Assembly (NCBI GenBank): GCA_902806595.1
Contig: CADCXC010000010.1
Coordinates: forward strand, 744,001-808,000
Origin: Pyrenopolyporus hunteri
Taxonomy: Eukaryota; Ascomycota; Sordariomycetes; Xylariales; Hypoxylaceae
Direction of reading: 5' to 3'
Length of the DNA: 64,000 bases
In this document: one piece after another, positions 35,339 through 48,624 of the stretch
Position numbering within the stretch: the first letter of the stretch is position 1
How the letters are laid out: each line of letters begins with the position of its first letter
Program-made: the position numbers and the translations under genes
The notes under the pieces: generated by a model
Database searches by the model: none
What the model was told of the DNA's origin: nothing
The model's input: the letters and a program-made list of their open reading frames with translations, nothing else

Positions 35339-38262
35339 GGCGAAGGTGTTTCGACGTCAAACCCGCGCTTTCGATGAGTGGTTCGTCGCTTGAGGTCGAT
35401 GTCGATGACGATGACGGCGATGGAAGGGGTGGGTGTCGAACTGTGCGGTATCTCATTGATTGAGACACCTTGGGATAGGACACTGGACGCTGTAGGTGGG
35501 AATCGATAGGAGAGTGGGTAATAATAGAGTGCGAGTTGCAGGGTGGAGAAAAAGGGCAGCGAGGGAAAAGGCGGGAGAGAAGAACCAGAGGGACAGGACC
35601 AGCAGAAACACTGGGGGAGCGCCCCGGGGATCAGTGGGAGCACAAGAAACAGCGTGCGAGGGCCAAGACGAGGCCGTCGTGTGATTGGTCCGAGGCCCAG
35701 AGTGGGTGTGCTTAAGCGAGTCCAGCAACGGGGGTTACGATTCAACGAAGATTGAATTTGGATTTGTATCCTGGTCGTCCAGAATCGTCGTTTGCTGCAT
35801 GGCTTACCAGTCCAAGGCCCAGTCGACCCGTGCAGCAGCGTCTTGTATTTGCTTTGTATTGCCACTATGCCACTATTTTACGTCTCCCCAACGCCTTTCG
35901 GGTTAGTCTCTGGCTGGGAAGGGTCGCCGCGACTCGCTGGATTCTCTGGGCTGAACCAGTTTTTGAACCAGCTTTTGGACCAGTTTGCTAAGAGAAGGGG
36001 GTTGCTAGCCTCACACATGGCTTTCTATCGTACGACATGGAGAATACCGCTAGAATTGGGTAGATCCAAGTCCGCTGAGTATACCAAGTATACCGAGGAG
36101 ACCAAGCGAGCCAGGACCACGGTTGTTTCGAGAGTGTTGGGCGACGGCTCTTCCTTTCTATTCCGTTCTCCTCCCGTCTCTCTTGTTCTGAGATACACGG
36201 AGATGATAGGAATTGCCGAATATCCTAAGAAACAGTCGGAGGTGTTGGCGTAGCACCAGAAGGGCATCCGAAGAGCATATCTCTGTCTCTATCACGTATA
36301 CTAACCCCCACTAACATCGACATCTCTCGCTCGCATGGCCGCCGACCCGCAAAGCGAGATAGGGAATAAAAGAAGAAGAAAAGATATGCCGCACGCGGTA
36401 GGTAACCGACTCCGAGCTGCTTGTGGTACACCACAGCTCCAGACTTGGTTGAGATGGGGGGTTATCCAACAAGGGAGAGCTGAAGCCCTGCATAGCAGCC
36501 ATGTACGTAAACGTAGGTAACTAACTATACGTTGTCGACATGTGGTCTGCGAGTAATGATAATAGGTAACTCCTTGGACTCTTGCGTGTGTACCTGTTTG
36601 CCGCCCTCCACATTGGATAGGCTATGTGGACAACTAAATCTCAGACAAGGCCAACTAAATTTCAAGCTGCATGCTCTATACAATATCTAGATGGGCTTCC
36701 TCGGCGCCCAGGAATTGTTGGAACTTACAATACTGGTGGACGGCGTAGTTATCGCCAAGTGCTAAACTACTCCCTTGGTATGCAAGGCAGAGACGGACGG
36801 TTCTCTGGGAAGGATTCATGTTCGTGCCTGATACGGCCGGCTAGTTCAAGTTGATACGTCGCAAGCAAAAGGAGATTGTTTTCCTATTTGGCCCTTGCCT
36901 CGAAACTTGGTAGAACGAGCGCAATAAAACGTGGCGTCACACATCATCTTGTCGCACCTGAGCTGCCCGAGGCAAGAGGAACAAGGCGAGCCAACGAGTA
37001 GAATGGTCAGCCCAGAGACCCTCCTCTGATCCATATTCTGGGCTGCAGAACTTGTCTTAGGTGAGTGTAACACAGCATGAAGGGACAGGCTCGATGGTGG
37101 TCGGATCACCAGCTAACTACGGTAATAGTAAGCGGCGCATACGGCGTACTTGCGCGTACTCGCAATTCCCCAGTCGTCACAGGGTGTGTAGTGTATGTAG
37201 GTGTTATGTAGTGTATGTACGAATGGATGTATGTATATGCTAGATGGGGAGAATCCAGAAATAGCGGTGATTCCAACTGGTGCTCCATTGGGACTAGGTC
37301 GACGGGCTAGTGGTCCAGCGTGATGGGGTTTAGAGTGAGGGATGGGGTTTCGAGATGGTTGGCGGTTTTGTCTTGACTCACACATTATCGACTTACCACC
37401 TAGGTAATACTCAGCAGTGCTAGTGCTGTAAATCGGCGGTACACCACCTTGCCATACCATGGCAACGTATTAGAAAATGGATATGCTCAGCGTCGAATGA
37501 GCTAAGCTTGATCCTTGAGGTTGCGGAATAAAAAGGTCCAGCCCAGCAGTAGGCCGTAGATCACAAGAGACCTTTGCGGGGAAGACCTTCAAATTGATGG
37601 GCTTGGATCACCCCCCTCTTAAGGCCTCCACGATGTGACAGCGATGCACCACCCATGATTCCACGAAGAAGCAATAGTGCGGCGGGCGTGGAGACTCCAC
37701 GCGAGTCCAGTGCCCCAAGCTTTTTCCAATTCGGGACTCGCGCTGCCCCGTCCCTGTCGGTTTCTATTGTTCTCCTTGTTCTTGTTGTTCTTAGTGTAGA
37801 ATATAGAATAATATTTTCTCCATCTTGAGGCGCTCGGATTTCCACATGTATAGCGTATGATCGTCCTGGGTAATTAGTATTATATTCATGCTGCTAGGTT
37901 GCTTTTGTGCATATGAAATGCTTTTTGGCAGGGCAGATGGAGTAGAAAATGGGCAATAGGAGATCTCTTTACCATTTATCGATCGATTTATTTGATTGGT
38001 GGAATAATTAAGCGCGTGGCCGGAAAGTAATCATTTATATAGAAGTCAGCGATCTTAGGTAATGGTACATATTACACACAGACATGACTACTATCTACTA
38101 TATATTTCATAACTTTATGTAGGTACCTCCTGTTGAACTTTCCCTTCGATATTCTATACATGTACATAGTACTATGTAGTAGCTCTTACCCCGGTCAAGA
38201 TTTGGAATATTAGTCTAACTCGCTGTCTGCAGGCAATGTGGATCACAGGGCCACAGGGCACC
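35339..38262. other. Intergenic: transporter promoter and flank of the inverted-repeat element
   Basis: Includes the upstream region of the sugar transporter. No protein family is recognised in the open frames, the longest being about 150 codons at 35792-36253. AT content rises from about 37850 toward the transposon-like element. Confidence 0.5.
35611..35629. promoter_or_regulatory. Clustered CreA-type (SYGGRG) motifs upstream of the sugar transporter
   Basis: CTGGGG at 35611-35616 and the palindrome CCCCGGGG at 35622-35629 give three matches to the carbon-repressor consensus within 19 bases, about 275-290 bp upstream of the transporter start codon. Paired sites are what functional CreA/Cre1 targets usually have. 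The hexamer is common by chance, so this is only suggestive. Confidence 0.3.
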
Positions 38263-38372
38263 ACTGTACAGGTCGCAGGGGTAGAAAGTAGTAGCACGCT
38301 CCACAGCCCCATATTCTAACCCAACATAGCTAAAAGGTATCTTCTCATATAAATTTATATGCAAAGGTATAA
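38263..38372 (+). repeat. Left terminal inverted repeat
   Basis: Matches the reverse complement of 39733-39842 with about a dozen substitutions, many C/T or A/G, and a 1-base indel. GC content is ordinary, unlike the interior. Confidence 0.8.
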
Positions 38373-39732
38373 CAATTTAATGATTAAGTAAAAAATTAAA
38401 GCTTTATTATTACTTTCCACTAGATTTAAAATACGATCGAATTTTATTATATATTAAAAAAAATAAAATTTTTAAAAAAATTTTTAATATTATTTTTTAA
38501 ATTTTTTAAATAATTTTTTTTAATTATCGAATATTTAATAATTTTAAATTATAATTTAATTTTAATTAATTTTTTATTTATATTTATATATTTTCGATAA
38601 AATTTAAATTAAAATTATTCGATAATTATTCGATTATATAAATTTTTAAATAATTTAATTTTTTAAAAATTTTTTTAATAATATAAAAAAAAATTTTATT
38701 ATATTAAAAAACGATTTATATAAATAAATTATTTAAAAATATTTTTATTTTTAATAAAATTATTTCGTAATATTATTTAATCGTAATTTTATTTTAATTT
38801 TTAAATTATATATAATAAAAATTTTTTATTTTATTTTAAAATAATTTTTAAAACATTTATTTATTATAGTTTTAATTATAAAAAAATTCGAAAAAATTTT
38901 TAAATTTTAATTAATATATTATAATAAATTTTCGAAAATATAATTAATTTATATAATAAATTTTATTATTAAATATAAAGTTTTTTTTTAATTATATTTT
39001 CGATATAAATTAATATTTTAAAAATTTTTAATATAATTTAATACGATATTTTTTATTTTTAAAATTTAATAAAAATTTCATATAATTTTTAATTTTTTTT
39101 TCGAATTTTAATTTTTTTAAAATATAATTAATTATTATAAAATCGTATTAAAAAATTTTAAAAATTAAATATTAAAAATTTAATTAAAAGATTTAACGAT
39201 TTAATCGATTTATATTTAAAAAAAATAATATAATTTCGATTTTTAAAGGATTTATTTATATATAATCGTTATATTTTTTTTTTTTCGACGTTAAAAATTT
39301 TATAAAAACTTTTTAAATTTAAATATAATTAAAATTAATAATTTTTAATAATTATATATACGTAATTTCGAAATTATATTTTTTATAATATTAAATTTCA
39401 TATTTTTAATTTTTTAAAAAATTTTTCGATATAATATAATTAAATTTTTAATTTAAATTCGTTAAAAATTTTTATAATAACTTTTAAATTATAAAGTTAT
39501 ATTATTTATATAATAATTTTTTTAAATTTTTATCGATAATAAAATATTTATAAAATATTATTTTTTTATATAATTAATTTAAATATTTAAATTTATTTTT
39601 TTTAATATAATTACGATTTAAATAATTTTAAAATTAAAGGTTTTATAATTAATTAAAAATTTTATATTATATATGTAATTTTTTAAAAAAAATGATATTT
39701 AAAGGGGGGCGAATTTACCACTATATCGAAGG
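38373..39732. repeat. Extreme AT-rich interior with C and G almost only in CpG
   Basis: About 1.36 kb of A and T in which remaining C and G occur nearly always as CG (in TTCGAT, ATCGTA, TTCGAA and similar). Exceptions are rare, for example TTTCATA near 39077 and 39397, ACATT near 38853 and a few AAAGG. Loss of CpA, CpT and CpC on both strands with CpG spared is what saturating RIP-like deamination would leave. Confidence 0.8.
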
Positions 39733-39842
39733 TTTATATCTTTACATACAAATTTATATGAGGGTATACCTTCTAGCTATGTTTAGTAGAAAATGGGGCT
39801 GTGGAGCGCGCTACTACTTTCTACCCCCGGGACCTATACAGT
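39733..39842 (-). repeat. Right terminal inverted repeat
   Basis: Inverted copy of 38263-38372, ending CTATACAGT on the plus strand and followed by ACGC. Like the left repeat it keeps normal GC content. Confidence 0.8.
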
Positions 39843-42800
39843 ACGCTAGAGCAGGCTCATGTGTGGGTATATCAAATGGGGAATAGATTTGCTTGGCTAA
39901 GTGTGTACTTAGGTACAACACCACGCTATAGTACGTCAAATGCTCCGGACTTATCCTCCCTCTCTATTAATTCTCTCGCCTTCAAACTCAGCCGTCACCT
40001 CGAAATAAACATACCAAGCGAATCAATCCGGTTGTGCCTCTTCCAACGGGAAATACCGGCGTCGCGGCTACCTACGTTGCTTTTCTCCTAGCTTGCAGTA
40101 AATATCTGCAGCTTCGCAAAGTACATGCTGCTGGGTAAAAGTTTTCGTTATCGATCGAGGCATCTCGATCTGCTGTCATCTACGGACGAACGTATCATTA
40201 GTACGTACTCAGGCTGACCTCTACTCCAAGAATAAAGCCGCCGTAGTCATCTATATCACCTGAAATTTAAGACGGTGTGATTCACCGAGGAAGAGAGAGT
40301 GTCGACGCCGCAAAATCCGACCAGACTAGGCCATGGCTCGGTGTCGTCGGCAGGAATTAGCGGCTCCCTAAGTGGACAACCTTGGAACCCGTTGTCGCTG
40401 GTCCCGTCCCGGTGAATATCATCCATTACCTACCATCATACCTAGTAATCGGCGTCGGCTGGAGATGAGGTTCTCGGTTACACATCCAGGATCATGTCTA
40501 CATCAAGATACGTCCAAGTTACGTACGTACGTGCGCGCCCAACCGCTGGATCCAAACCCCTTCCGCGTCATTGGACCACCTACACACCTACCTACATATA
40601 GTAGGTTCGGCTATGGAGTTTGCACAACTTCAAATTTACCCCTTAACCCCGGTAATACAGAACCCCGAAGTGAGTTCGTTGCCGTTGTCTGAATACACGG
40701 TTGTACTGCGTATTGTGCATCCTGAGCCCTCCCCAATTACCCTAAAAGAGGTCAGCACCCAATCGTCCCTCACTATACCTCTACGTAGAACGTAGAAACC
40801 TGTTGCTACACATACCCAATCACGTCACTCCCTTTCCGTCCTCGCCGCACAGGCGCAGCACAAATTAATATGTAGGTACCTACTTACCTGATCCTGCGTC
40901 AGGCCCTACATACGGATAAGGTGCTATGCATGTACCTAACATAGACGGCCCGGCCTTTACCAACGTTGGCTTTTTCACTTGCCGTAAGGTCAGGGAAATC
41001 CTATGCGATCATCAATGCCCAAGATGGATAAAGGTTTATTATGCCACTATGCACGTTTACATATCACTACCGGTTTTCTCCTGCCTCCAAGACCAGGTGC
41101 GAGTCGATCTCTGTCGTGTTTGCGCGGGTGACGAAAAAGAAGAGGCAAACGCTTCTCGCTGACGAGCGTGTCTGGGCATTGCTTATTACCTAGAGCGAAA
41201 ACAGAAAAACGAAGAATTTTCTTGTACTTTGGTATGTAGGCTATTCCGGGAAGCAGCTGAATTGGGCGAGGAGGGTTGGTTCACCTTGCGCGTGATTCGT
41301 CCCATGCGAAAAGGCGCCGCCACGGACAAGCCCGAACCGCATCACGAAATGGTGACGAGACGCCGTCAAATGCTGCCGGCTGACTGGCTAAGCTTACTTA
41401 CCCCCTATCTAGGTATGTATACGAAAGCGCGCTCACGGCCGTAAAGAGGGAAAAAAAATATTATTATAGATGGCCCAGCATAGGACTGGGTCTGGATTCA
41501 AGAAGGAATTTTACACTTCAATTCGAATTCTACGGTGAGGGATATCTTTCGGCCGTCAGGTGACAGCCCACCCCTTAATCGCCTACCTACTTCGAATCAC
41601 ACACCGACGCAAGGGGATCAAAACGGTATACTCGGAGGTCCTAACGCCTCTCCCAGCAAATGTGTATTTCCTCGGTCTCAGCGTTATCTCTACCGATGAA
41701 CCTGGCCTATTCTTGGGACGCAGCATGGGACGTTGTCACCCCCCCATAGCGTCTCCATCCGCCAAAGTTCCAACAGTCTCCTCTCTACGACACCACCGGG
41801 CGAAGCGCTACCTAATATTAGAGGTCTTAAACTTTAAATCGACCTCATATTATCCCTGCGATAGGAATAGAGGTACTCGTGGCGTTCGGGAATTCGATCC
41901 GCTTCTCTGCTTATTAAGTGGTTAGTTAGCGGGCCTGTAGGATCGTGTTGGGATTCCCTTCCTGTACTTTTGTTTCCTAACGCCCACGGGTTCCAGATCC
42001 GGTGATATTTTGGTTTCGCTGCCATGCGTGGACTGCCGATACGGATGGAACTCTTTTTGTGTTTACGACGCTCCCAACTGATCTCCGGGGAGCGCCATTG
42101 GATAACATGCGACCGTCACCTTCGTAGAGTTTGAGGCTTACTGTGTCCGTGCCGCTCGCCTACCCGGAGCACCCAGTTTCCCTTTATGATAACATTCCAA
42201 GCCGCCGTGTCATTCATAAGTCCTGTCCCGTCGTAAGGATGTAGCGAATTGTAATAACATACCTAACCTGGTACCTACTTGCGACAGACTGGGCGTTTCG
42301 CTGTCGCCCTCGAAGTAGTATCAGAACGGGACGTATACAATTCTTCGCCAGGAATAGGGGTCGATACTCCCCATTGAGAATACGTAGATTCGTCTGGTAA
42401 GTATAATGCTCAAAGGTATTATGATTTAGATAGTGCGGAATAGGATCCGCCGTCAGATCAGATGCTCGTGGCCTCCCCCGCGAGAACCCTTTATGATGAA
42501 AGAAGAACATCCAGGCCGTGTCCCTCGATCTAGGCCCCCCTTCTCTTTAGTCCCGACTACGCCGTTGACGACCCTCTGCTGCGATAGAAATCCTGGGTGG
42601 CAATCCAAACTTCATCCGACCAGATACCCAAAGGTCCACCCGCGCCATGAATCAAGAGTAGACGGGCGCCGGGATCGGCTCGCAACTCTATGGAAGGCTG
42701 ACAGGAGAACAAATAAATCGAGCTAACTAGCACGGCACGGCACGCTGGCGTGCCATCCCATGGGCATCCAGCCCTAACCCACACAGCGAGCCAGCGGCCA

Positions 42801-44704
42801 TTAATCAACAGCCGGACGCGAGCCCACGCTCAGCCTACCTAAGGAAACGCCGTCCTGCCAACAAAGTCGGCGTGGGATATATGTCGTGCTATGTTGCGGG
42901 CGAGGCTGGCGATAACGAATCGCGCCTCCGGAAGATGCGTGTAACGACGTTCAAAAGAAACGTTCCATGGAGGTCACTTTGGATAGCGCGGGTGGCTTAG
43001 TGTGCGTTGTATTGTACGAACTTTCGCGTGTAAATGCATCATATTGCCGGCGTATTATCTCTGGAAGATATCTAGATGGGCGGATATGTAGGTAGGGAAA
43101 CTGGCGATGGCATCGATATGCCTTATCTAGGATACCTCACACAGGTGAACCGCTGATGCTACAGCGCGGTGAAGGATCCTCCTATCCGTCCTCTCCAACC
43201 GGAGTAGATAGCTCAGGATGGGGATATAATAGGGGCCAATAAATGCTACGCTCAAGCTGTTTGTCTAATAATATACTGTCTAGACTCTAGCGAGCCTGTA
43301 TCATCGCGTTGGCTACGGACGGAGAAACTATAGCATACCTACTATGCCAACAGAACGTATCCCGCTTAGTCCTTAGATGTCGATAACCTAAAGGGAAGAT
43401 AGGCATATTTAGAATACCGATATTTCCAAGTTGGCTACCTGGTATGCAAAGGAAGGCGCTCTACTAGACCATACCATGCTAACAGAGCACACCCTCTAAT
43501 CTTAGAAGCCGTTGGTGAAAGGAACAAGGCGTAGGCGTACCATCTTCCCGTCGTGTTTCCCGCTATTATCTGTAGTCCCCTATTCTTACCATACAATCGA
43601 TTACCCGCCTAGACCACCCAGCGTACCTAGGTAAGTAGGTATCCATTACCCAGAAGGCAGCTAGGTGCCAGGTATTCTAGCCCTATTATTAAATACCCCA
43701 AACCCATGATCATGAAGCTAGGTATCCCCTACATCATCCTCCTACCATCTCCCACAGCACTATCCACGCTCCAAGTACCTATCGACTCAAGCGAATCCCA
43801 ATTCTCGGAGCTGCCGAACTCTAGGATACGAACACCCACACACCCCAATGAAAACCAGCCATAGACTCTAATCTAAACATAGTAAACGAAAGCCCATCCC
43901 TCCGATAACCCACTCGGTAATCCGTGCCATCTCAGACAAACACATCGAAATCCTCCCGACGAGAACGATAACTTACCTACCTACCTAGGTACCTAGGTAG
44001 GGAACTAGAGAGTATACCTAGCAACGAACCGAACAAAACCACACCACGCACCCTCCCTCCTACAGGCCGCGACGGATATACCCGACTAGATAGCACAAAG
44101 GGAGGGAACACCGCATCGGCGGTGCCGTGGGCCAGCCGACGGGACGGGTTCCTGCGCATCTGAGACCTGATTGATCACTCGCGATACGGGTTGCGTATAT
44201 CGGGACGCCCGGGATTTGGCCTATTTAATCAGTTACGGATGTACCCTACATAGTAGTTGTAGTCTTTTTCCCTTCATACTAACTTCCATGTAGATACCTT
44301 ACGCGTGAGGCTGGTTTACGACATATAAACGAAACGATACATCGAAGGCACCAAGAATATCAGACTCGACTATATTCGAACGACAGAAAAGTCCAAGTGA
44401 TATATTCCTAAATGCTGCGTAATACACCAGACATAATCCTAGATACCTAGGTAGACACCTATCAATACATAGTCCCGGCTAGTACTCATCGGCCTGATAC
44501 AAACACAAAGGGCGCTTCGCCTAGCTAGGGTAATTTTACTAAGGGAACCCGCGTCCAAGTCCGGGTGCCTCGTCTCTCACGCGCATCGTTACGCGGAGGG
44601 AGATTGGAAAGAAGTGCTACCTACGTATTTGCCGACGTGAAGCGGTCCCCGTAGACGCCGGAGCGCCACCCGATATAAGCTTTTGGTAGTGTAATAGCAA
44701 TTAC
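39843..44704. other. Intergenic, palindromic repeats, no gene recognised
   Basis: Nearly 5 kb without a supported gene. A perfect 22-base palindrome of ACCT/AGGT units lies at 43980-44001, with related motifs at 43625-43650 and 44441-44456. ACGTACGTACG occurs near 40511. The right part includes the 3' flank of the fumarate reductase gene. Confidence 0.5.
43980..44001. repeat. Perfect 22-bp TACCTAGGTA-type palindrome
   Basis: The sequence is centred on GGTACC and pairs over 11 bases on each side, with flanking ACCTAC repeats. It belongs to the dispersed intergenic motif family seen throughout the window. Confidence 0.8.
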
Positions 44705-46794
44705 TTAGATTTCCAGCGTGATCTTCTGGCCCTTGACACGCCCTATCACCTGTTGGGGCGCGTACTTGGGAATAACCTCATCATCGTGAAGCATTTCGAA
44801 TTCTTCAGTGGCGTCCCGGCCCATGAAGTTCATGATAGCCTGGGGGCCGCCGGGGTGCTCTTCTAGCCAATTCGTCAAGTCCATGACGACGCCCTTGACA
44901 ACCACCCAGAGGTCATCCTTCTTGTTGTGCTTGGCAACCTCTTCTAGCGTGAACTCCTTTTCTGGGATTTCGAACTTCTTTGCGCTCTGGGGCTTCGCTG
45001 CAGGCTGGGACGACTTGCCCCCCTCAGCGGTTGGAGTAGGCCCAGTGGCGCTCGTCTGCTGACCCGGGCCCGACGATGATGAGCCGGAAGCACCGCTTCC
45101 CCACTCGATGGACACTTTACCCGGCTGGGTCGGGTCGATGTGCAGGGAAATCTGGCCGAGACGTTGAGCGGCGCCGGTAGAGCCTGAGAGTGCTTGTTGG
45201 AATAGGTAGTTGCTTGCCGAGTCTCCGGCAACACGACCGTAAACCACGCAACCCAGAAGAGAGGAACCACCGAGTCGGTTCGCCCCATGGACGCCACCAG
45301 CCAATTCACCACATGCGAATAGGCCCTCGAAGGGCTTCTTCTCTTGGTTCAGGACCTGAGCCTTGTCGTTGATCTCGATACCACCCATGGTGAAGTGCAG
45401 AACAGGCTCCATCAGCGAGACGTGGAAGGTGTCGTTGATGTCTAGGGGCATGTTGTGGAAGAACTTCTTGCCCCAAGGATCCTTCTGCTTGCCCTCAGCA
45501 ATGGCGTTGTATGTCGTGAAGGTCTTTTGCAGGTGTTCGGGGGAGCAACCAATCTCCTTAGCAAGCTCCTTGCCGGACATCTTCCTCATCAGCCCTCGGC
45601 CGGAGTAGTGGCGGGTGTGGAAGTCCAAGGTGTTGGATGCCTTGGAGTTGAGCACCAGACGGATAGGGAACTTGCCCTTGTCCTTCTCCTTCCACATCAT
45701 GCCTGAGACGTAATCTCGGTGGCCTAGTTCGTCGCAGAACCTGTCACCGTCGGCGTTGAGTAGAAGACCGCCTTCACCACGCAGGGCCTCAGCGGCCAAG
45801 AACTTCCACTTCGACCCAGGGTCCTTGGGGTCGACTAAACCCGTGGGGTGAACCTGGACCTTGTCCATATCGATTCCATTTCCTCCGATGGCCATGACCA
45901 TCTTCTGGCCGTCACCGGTGGCGTGAGAACCGTTGGTGGTGGCAAGGCCGTAGGTGTCGGGCCTGTGCTTCTTCAGCAGCGAGTTGTCGGTGAAATCGGC
46001 AGCGTAGCCACCAGTGGCCAGAACAACGGGGCCATCGAGAGTAGAGCTTTCACCATTGGACTCGTACACGACACCGGTGACCTTATTGCCCTCCTTATTT
46101 AAACTCGTGACGCGAGCCTTCTTGATGATTTGGACTCGTTCGGGTTCGTTCTCGGCGAGCTCTTCCAACCTTTGCATCAAAGCATATGTGATGGCCATGC
46201 CGGGGAATTTGGCGTCGTGGCCTCTGTGCGTCCTGGGCTGGGAGTGCCCACTATAGATGGGATTAGCATAGATAGACAAATTGAGGAAATTGTGTGATCT
46301 CACCCAAGTCGCGAAACCAACGTCAAGTCTAGGTTGAAGACATCTTGTAGCCACTCAACTGCGGCAGCAGATTTGTAGGTGAGGACTTTGATGAGGTCGG
46401 GCCTAGCCTTGTCTCGTGCGGATTTGAGGGTGTCATCGTAGAACTGCTTCACACTGTCCTGGATTCCATGCTCAACCTGCGTCCGCGTTAAGGCACCGTT
46501 TATTCCTGAGGTGGCCTTCGTCGAATTTCCGCCGAAGAAACCTGGAGGAAATGAGTTAATCTCGGGGTTGTTTAACGTGTCGCATAGCGAATAAGCTCAA
46601 TTTCTTACCTTGCTTGTCAAGAACCACTACGTTACCGCCGGCGAGGTAGATTGTGTGCGCAGCACTCAAGCCGGACACTATATTAGACGGATTGTCAGTT
46701 CATTGTCGCTGGATTGATGACGTGAACACGGAGCGGGGGAGAGAGGGAGCTGGAGCTTACAGCCACCACCAACAACAATTACACGAGGAGCCAT
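44705..46794 (-). CDS. osm1: Soluble FAD-dependent fumarate reductase fused to cytochrome b5 domain
   Basis: Four exons on the minus strand, 46794-46761, 46677-46609, 46541-46304 and 46250-44705, give 628 residues. The N-terminus is VIVVGGGLSGLSAA, the FAD dinucleotide-binding fold, followed by GNSTKATSGINGA. Further flavoprotein blocks are VLATGGYAADF, HPTGLVDP, the catalytic-domain GEGGLLLNADGDRFCDE, and HFTMGGIEIN with GANRLGGSSLLGC. The C-terminal 90 residues are a cytochrome b5 domain with heme ligands His579 (HPGG) and His602. A low-complexity Ser/Gly/Pro linker joins the two. The family (yeast Osm1/Frd1) reduces fumarate to succinate and reoxidises FADH2/NADH when oxygen is short. The protein begins directly with the FAD fold, so no targeting peptide is visible and it is probably cytosolic. 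Introns are 83, 67 and 53 nt. The first exon is only 34 nt. Confidence 0.9.
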
Positions 46795-48624
46795 TCTGAT
46801 TGACGGGATCTATATATACAGTACTGTCGAGCTTGTGGTGACGAGAGGGTATAGAGGAGAACAGAATAAAAAGAAATAAGGACAAGATGGGAAGAAGCTC
46901 AAGAAGAAAAAATGTTAAAATGGGAGGAAAGGTGAGAGGAATGTCGGGGCTTGATATTTCGTTGAAACGGATTTGTTAGCTGACCATTCTAAGCCGAGTC
47001 GAGCTTGCTCCAATACGTTTGGATTGTACCTTAGTTTTGAATTGCTGACGCTCCGATTCGTCGCGCGAGGGCGAGCCGAGGTTCTAGTCTTAGCGCATCA
47101 GGGGTGGTCGTGGTTACGAATGGTACCTACTCGTACCTTGAAAGTTTATTAGGTAGTGCCTATTCTGGTACCTACGGCTTCCCCTAGGTACATTGGGTAA
47201 CCTCTTCAGCGAGAGACGATTTGCTAGGACCTACCTACGAACGTTGGTAATACATGTACCGTAGGTAACCTTTAGAGAGTTATGGACGACTAACGGGAGA
47301 TTCGCCAGTTTTCCTAATCGGTAGGATACGCTATTACCTAAACATTCTGGCTATACGCGTCCGGGTGGCTACCCCGTGTATCGACGGAAGCAAAAGGTAT
47401 ATCTGTGTTTCGCACAATCTTCGGCCGAGGCGGTGATGTCACTCCCATGGCCAGTCCTAGTCAGACGTATTCATGTACATACATACGCTACAGAGTACAT
47501 CCCTTGGGCGCATGCGAATTAGCCGGTACAATTTGACCAGAGATGCCGAGGCTTTGTCACACGTTGTTGTATGCAATTCTCCACATTCAAAAAATGGGAC
47601 GAGTTTGGCCCTAAGGGGGCAAAGTCGACGGATCTGAAGCCTCTTCCCCACAGTCACGAGCTAGAAGAATTTCAACCCCGTACAACACGTCGTACACGCC
47701 CATGGGGTTGTGCAAAGGATCAATCTGCTAAGGCAGGAACAACTCTTCGTTTGGGAAGTTCAAACCCATGTTGTTCGCTGAACGTAACCCAAGAGGTAGA
47801 CATATACATGTAATATCGATGTACGTACATGTCCATATCGAACGATTCTTGACATGCACTAATTACATGCACCTAGGTACCTACCTAGGTAGGTAGGTAC
47901 ATACAGTTAGGTGAGATGCGTACCTCATACTATGTACATAACCCACGAGTCTGACTGGCAGATACCAATTCGTGGGATGCATGTGATTCAAGCACCTAAT
48001 TGAAGCACCTAACCTAAAGAAACTGCGCCCCAGGCCCGGCAAGACGAAACCGGCCGCTTCCCCCACAAAAGAGTCTCTCGTGTCAGATGATACTTAGTAG
48101 CCTTTAATACGCAACTTAAGAGGTCCCGGTCTCAGGGCAGCTGATCTAAATCTAGAGTCGCTGACGCTCAATCCCTCCCTCTATCCAAACTGGAGCCGCG
48201 ACAATACGTACCTAGCCACTCAACTAAGACTACCTAAGGTCCTAGAATTTGGGGGATTTTAGCATGTGAAAAATGCGGGATGACAGCATACCCCTACCGC
48301 CCCCGGACGGATAGCCGCATAGCGAGCTAACAGTCCTAGGCAGTTCTCAGGCAGCCAACAGCGAAATAAGGACGTCTGCTATCGAAAATAGGGATTCAAG
48401 GTCTAAGGACCCTGCGGAATCCGGAAACGCATGTACAGTGAGTTAACGTTCCTATCCTCAAAATTGTTCCATGACATGTATAGCCATCTCTTATACGCTC
48501 AGTTTCTAGTCTAGTACCGTTTAGTAACCTAGAGTCTAGAAAACTTCAGTCCAAAATACCAGCATACAAATATTTACTACTTGAAGAAGAAAAAAATCAT
48601 CATTCCGTTAATCGTTAATGGGCC
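46795..48624. other. Intergenic, palindromic repeats
   Basis: Upstream region of the fumarate reductase gene and 3' flank of the SnoaL-like gene, both on the minus strand. A dense cluster of CCTAGGTACCTACCTAGG-type palindromes lies at 47871-47902. No coding or RNA feature is supported. Confidence 0.5.

Larger units (their letters stand above)
38263..39842. mobile_element. DNA-transposon remnant with ~110-bp terminal inverted repeats
   Basis: The left end (38263-38372) and the reverse complement of the right end (39733-39842) align over about 110 bases at roughly 85-90% identity. Both start ACTGTA, then AGGTC, GGGGTAGAAAGTAGTAGC, GCTCCACAGCCCCAT and CATATAAATTT. The 1.36-kb interior is almost pure A and T and has no open frame. 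Size and structure fit a dead or non-autonomous TIR element. Class cannot be set: no transposase survives, and target duplication is unclear (TA is present just outside the right end, CA on the left). A Tc1/mariner- or Fot1-like element is one possibility. Confidence 0.8.

Noticed and set aside
35329..35865. 178-codon minus-strand frame upstream of the sugar transporter
   Set aside because: Overlaps the first exon in a different frame and has no homology; the true start is at 35338 with LLFGYDTG downstream.
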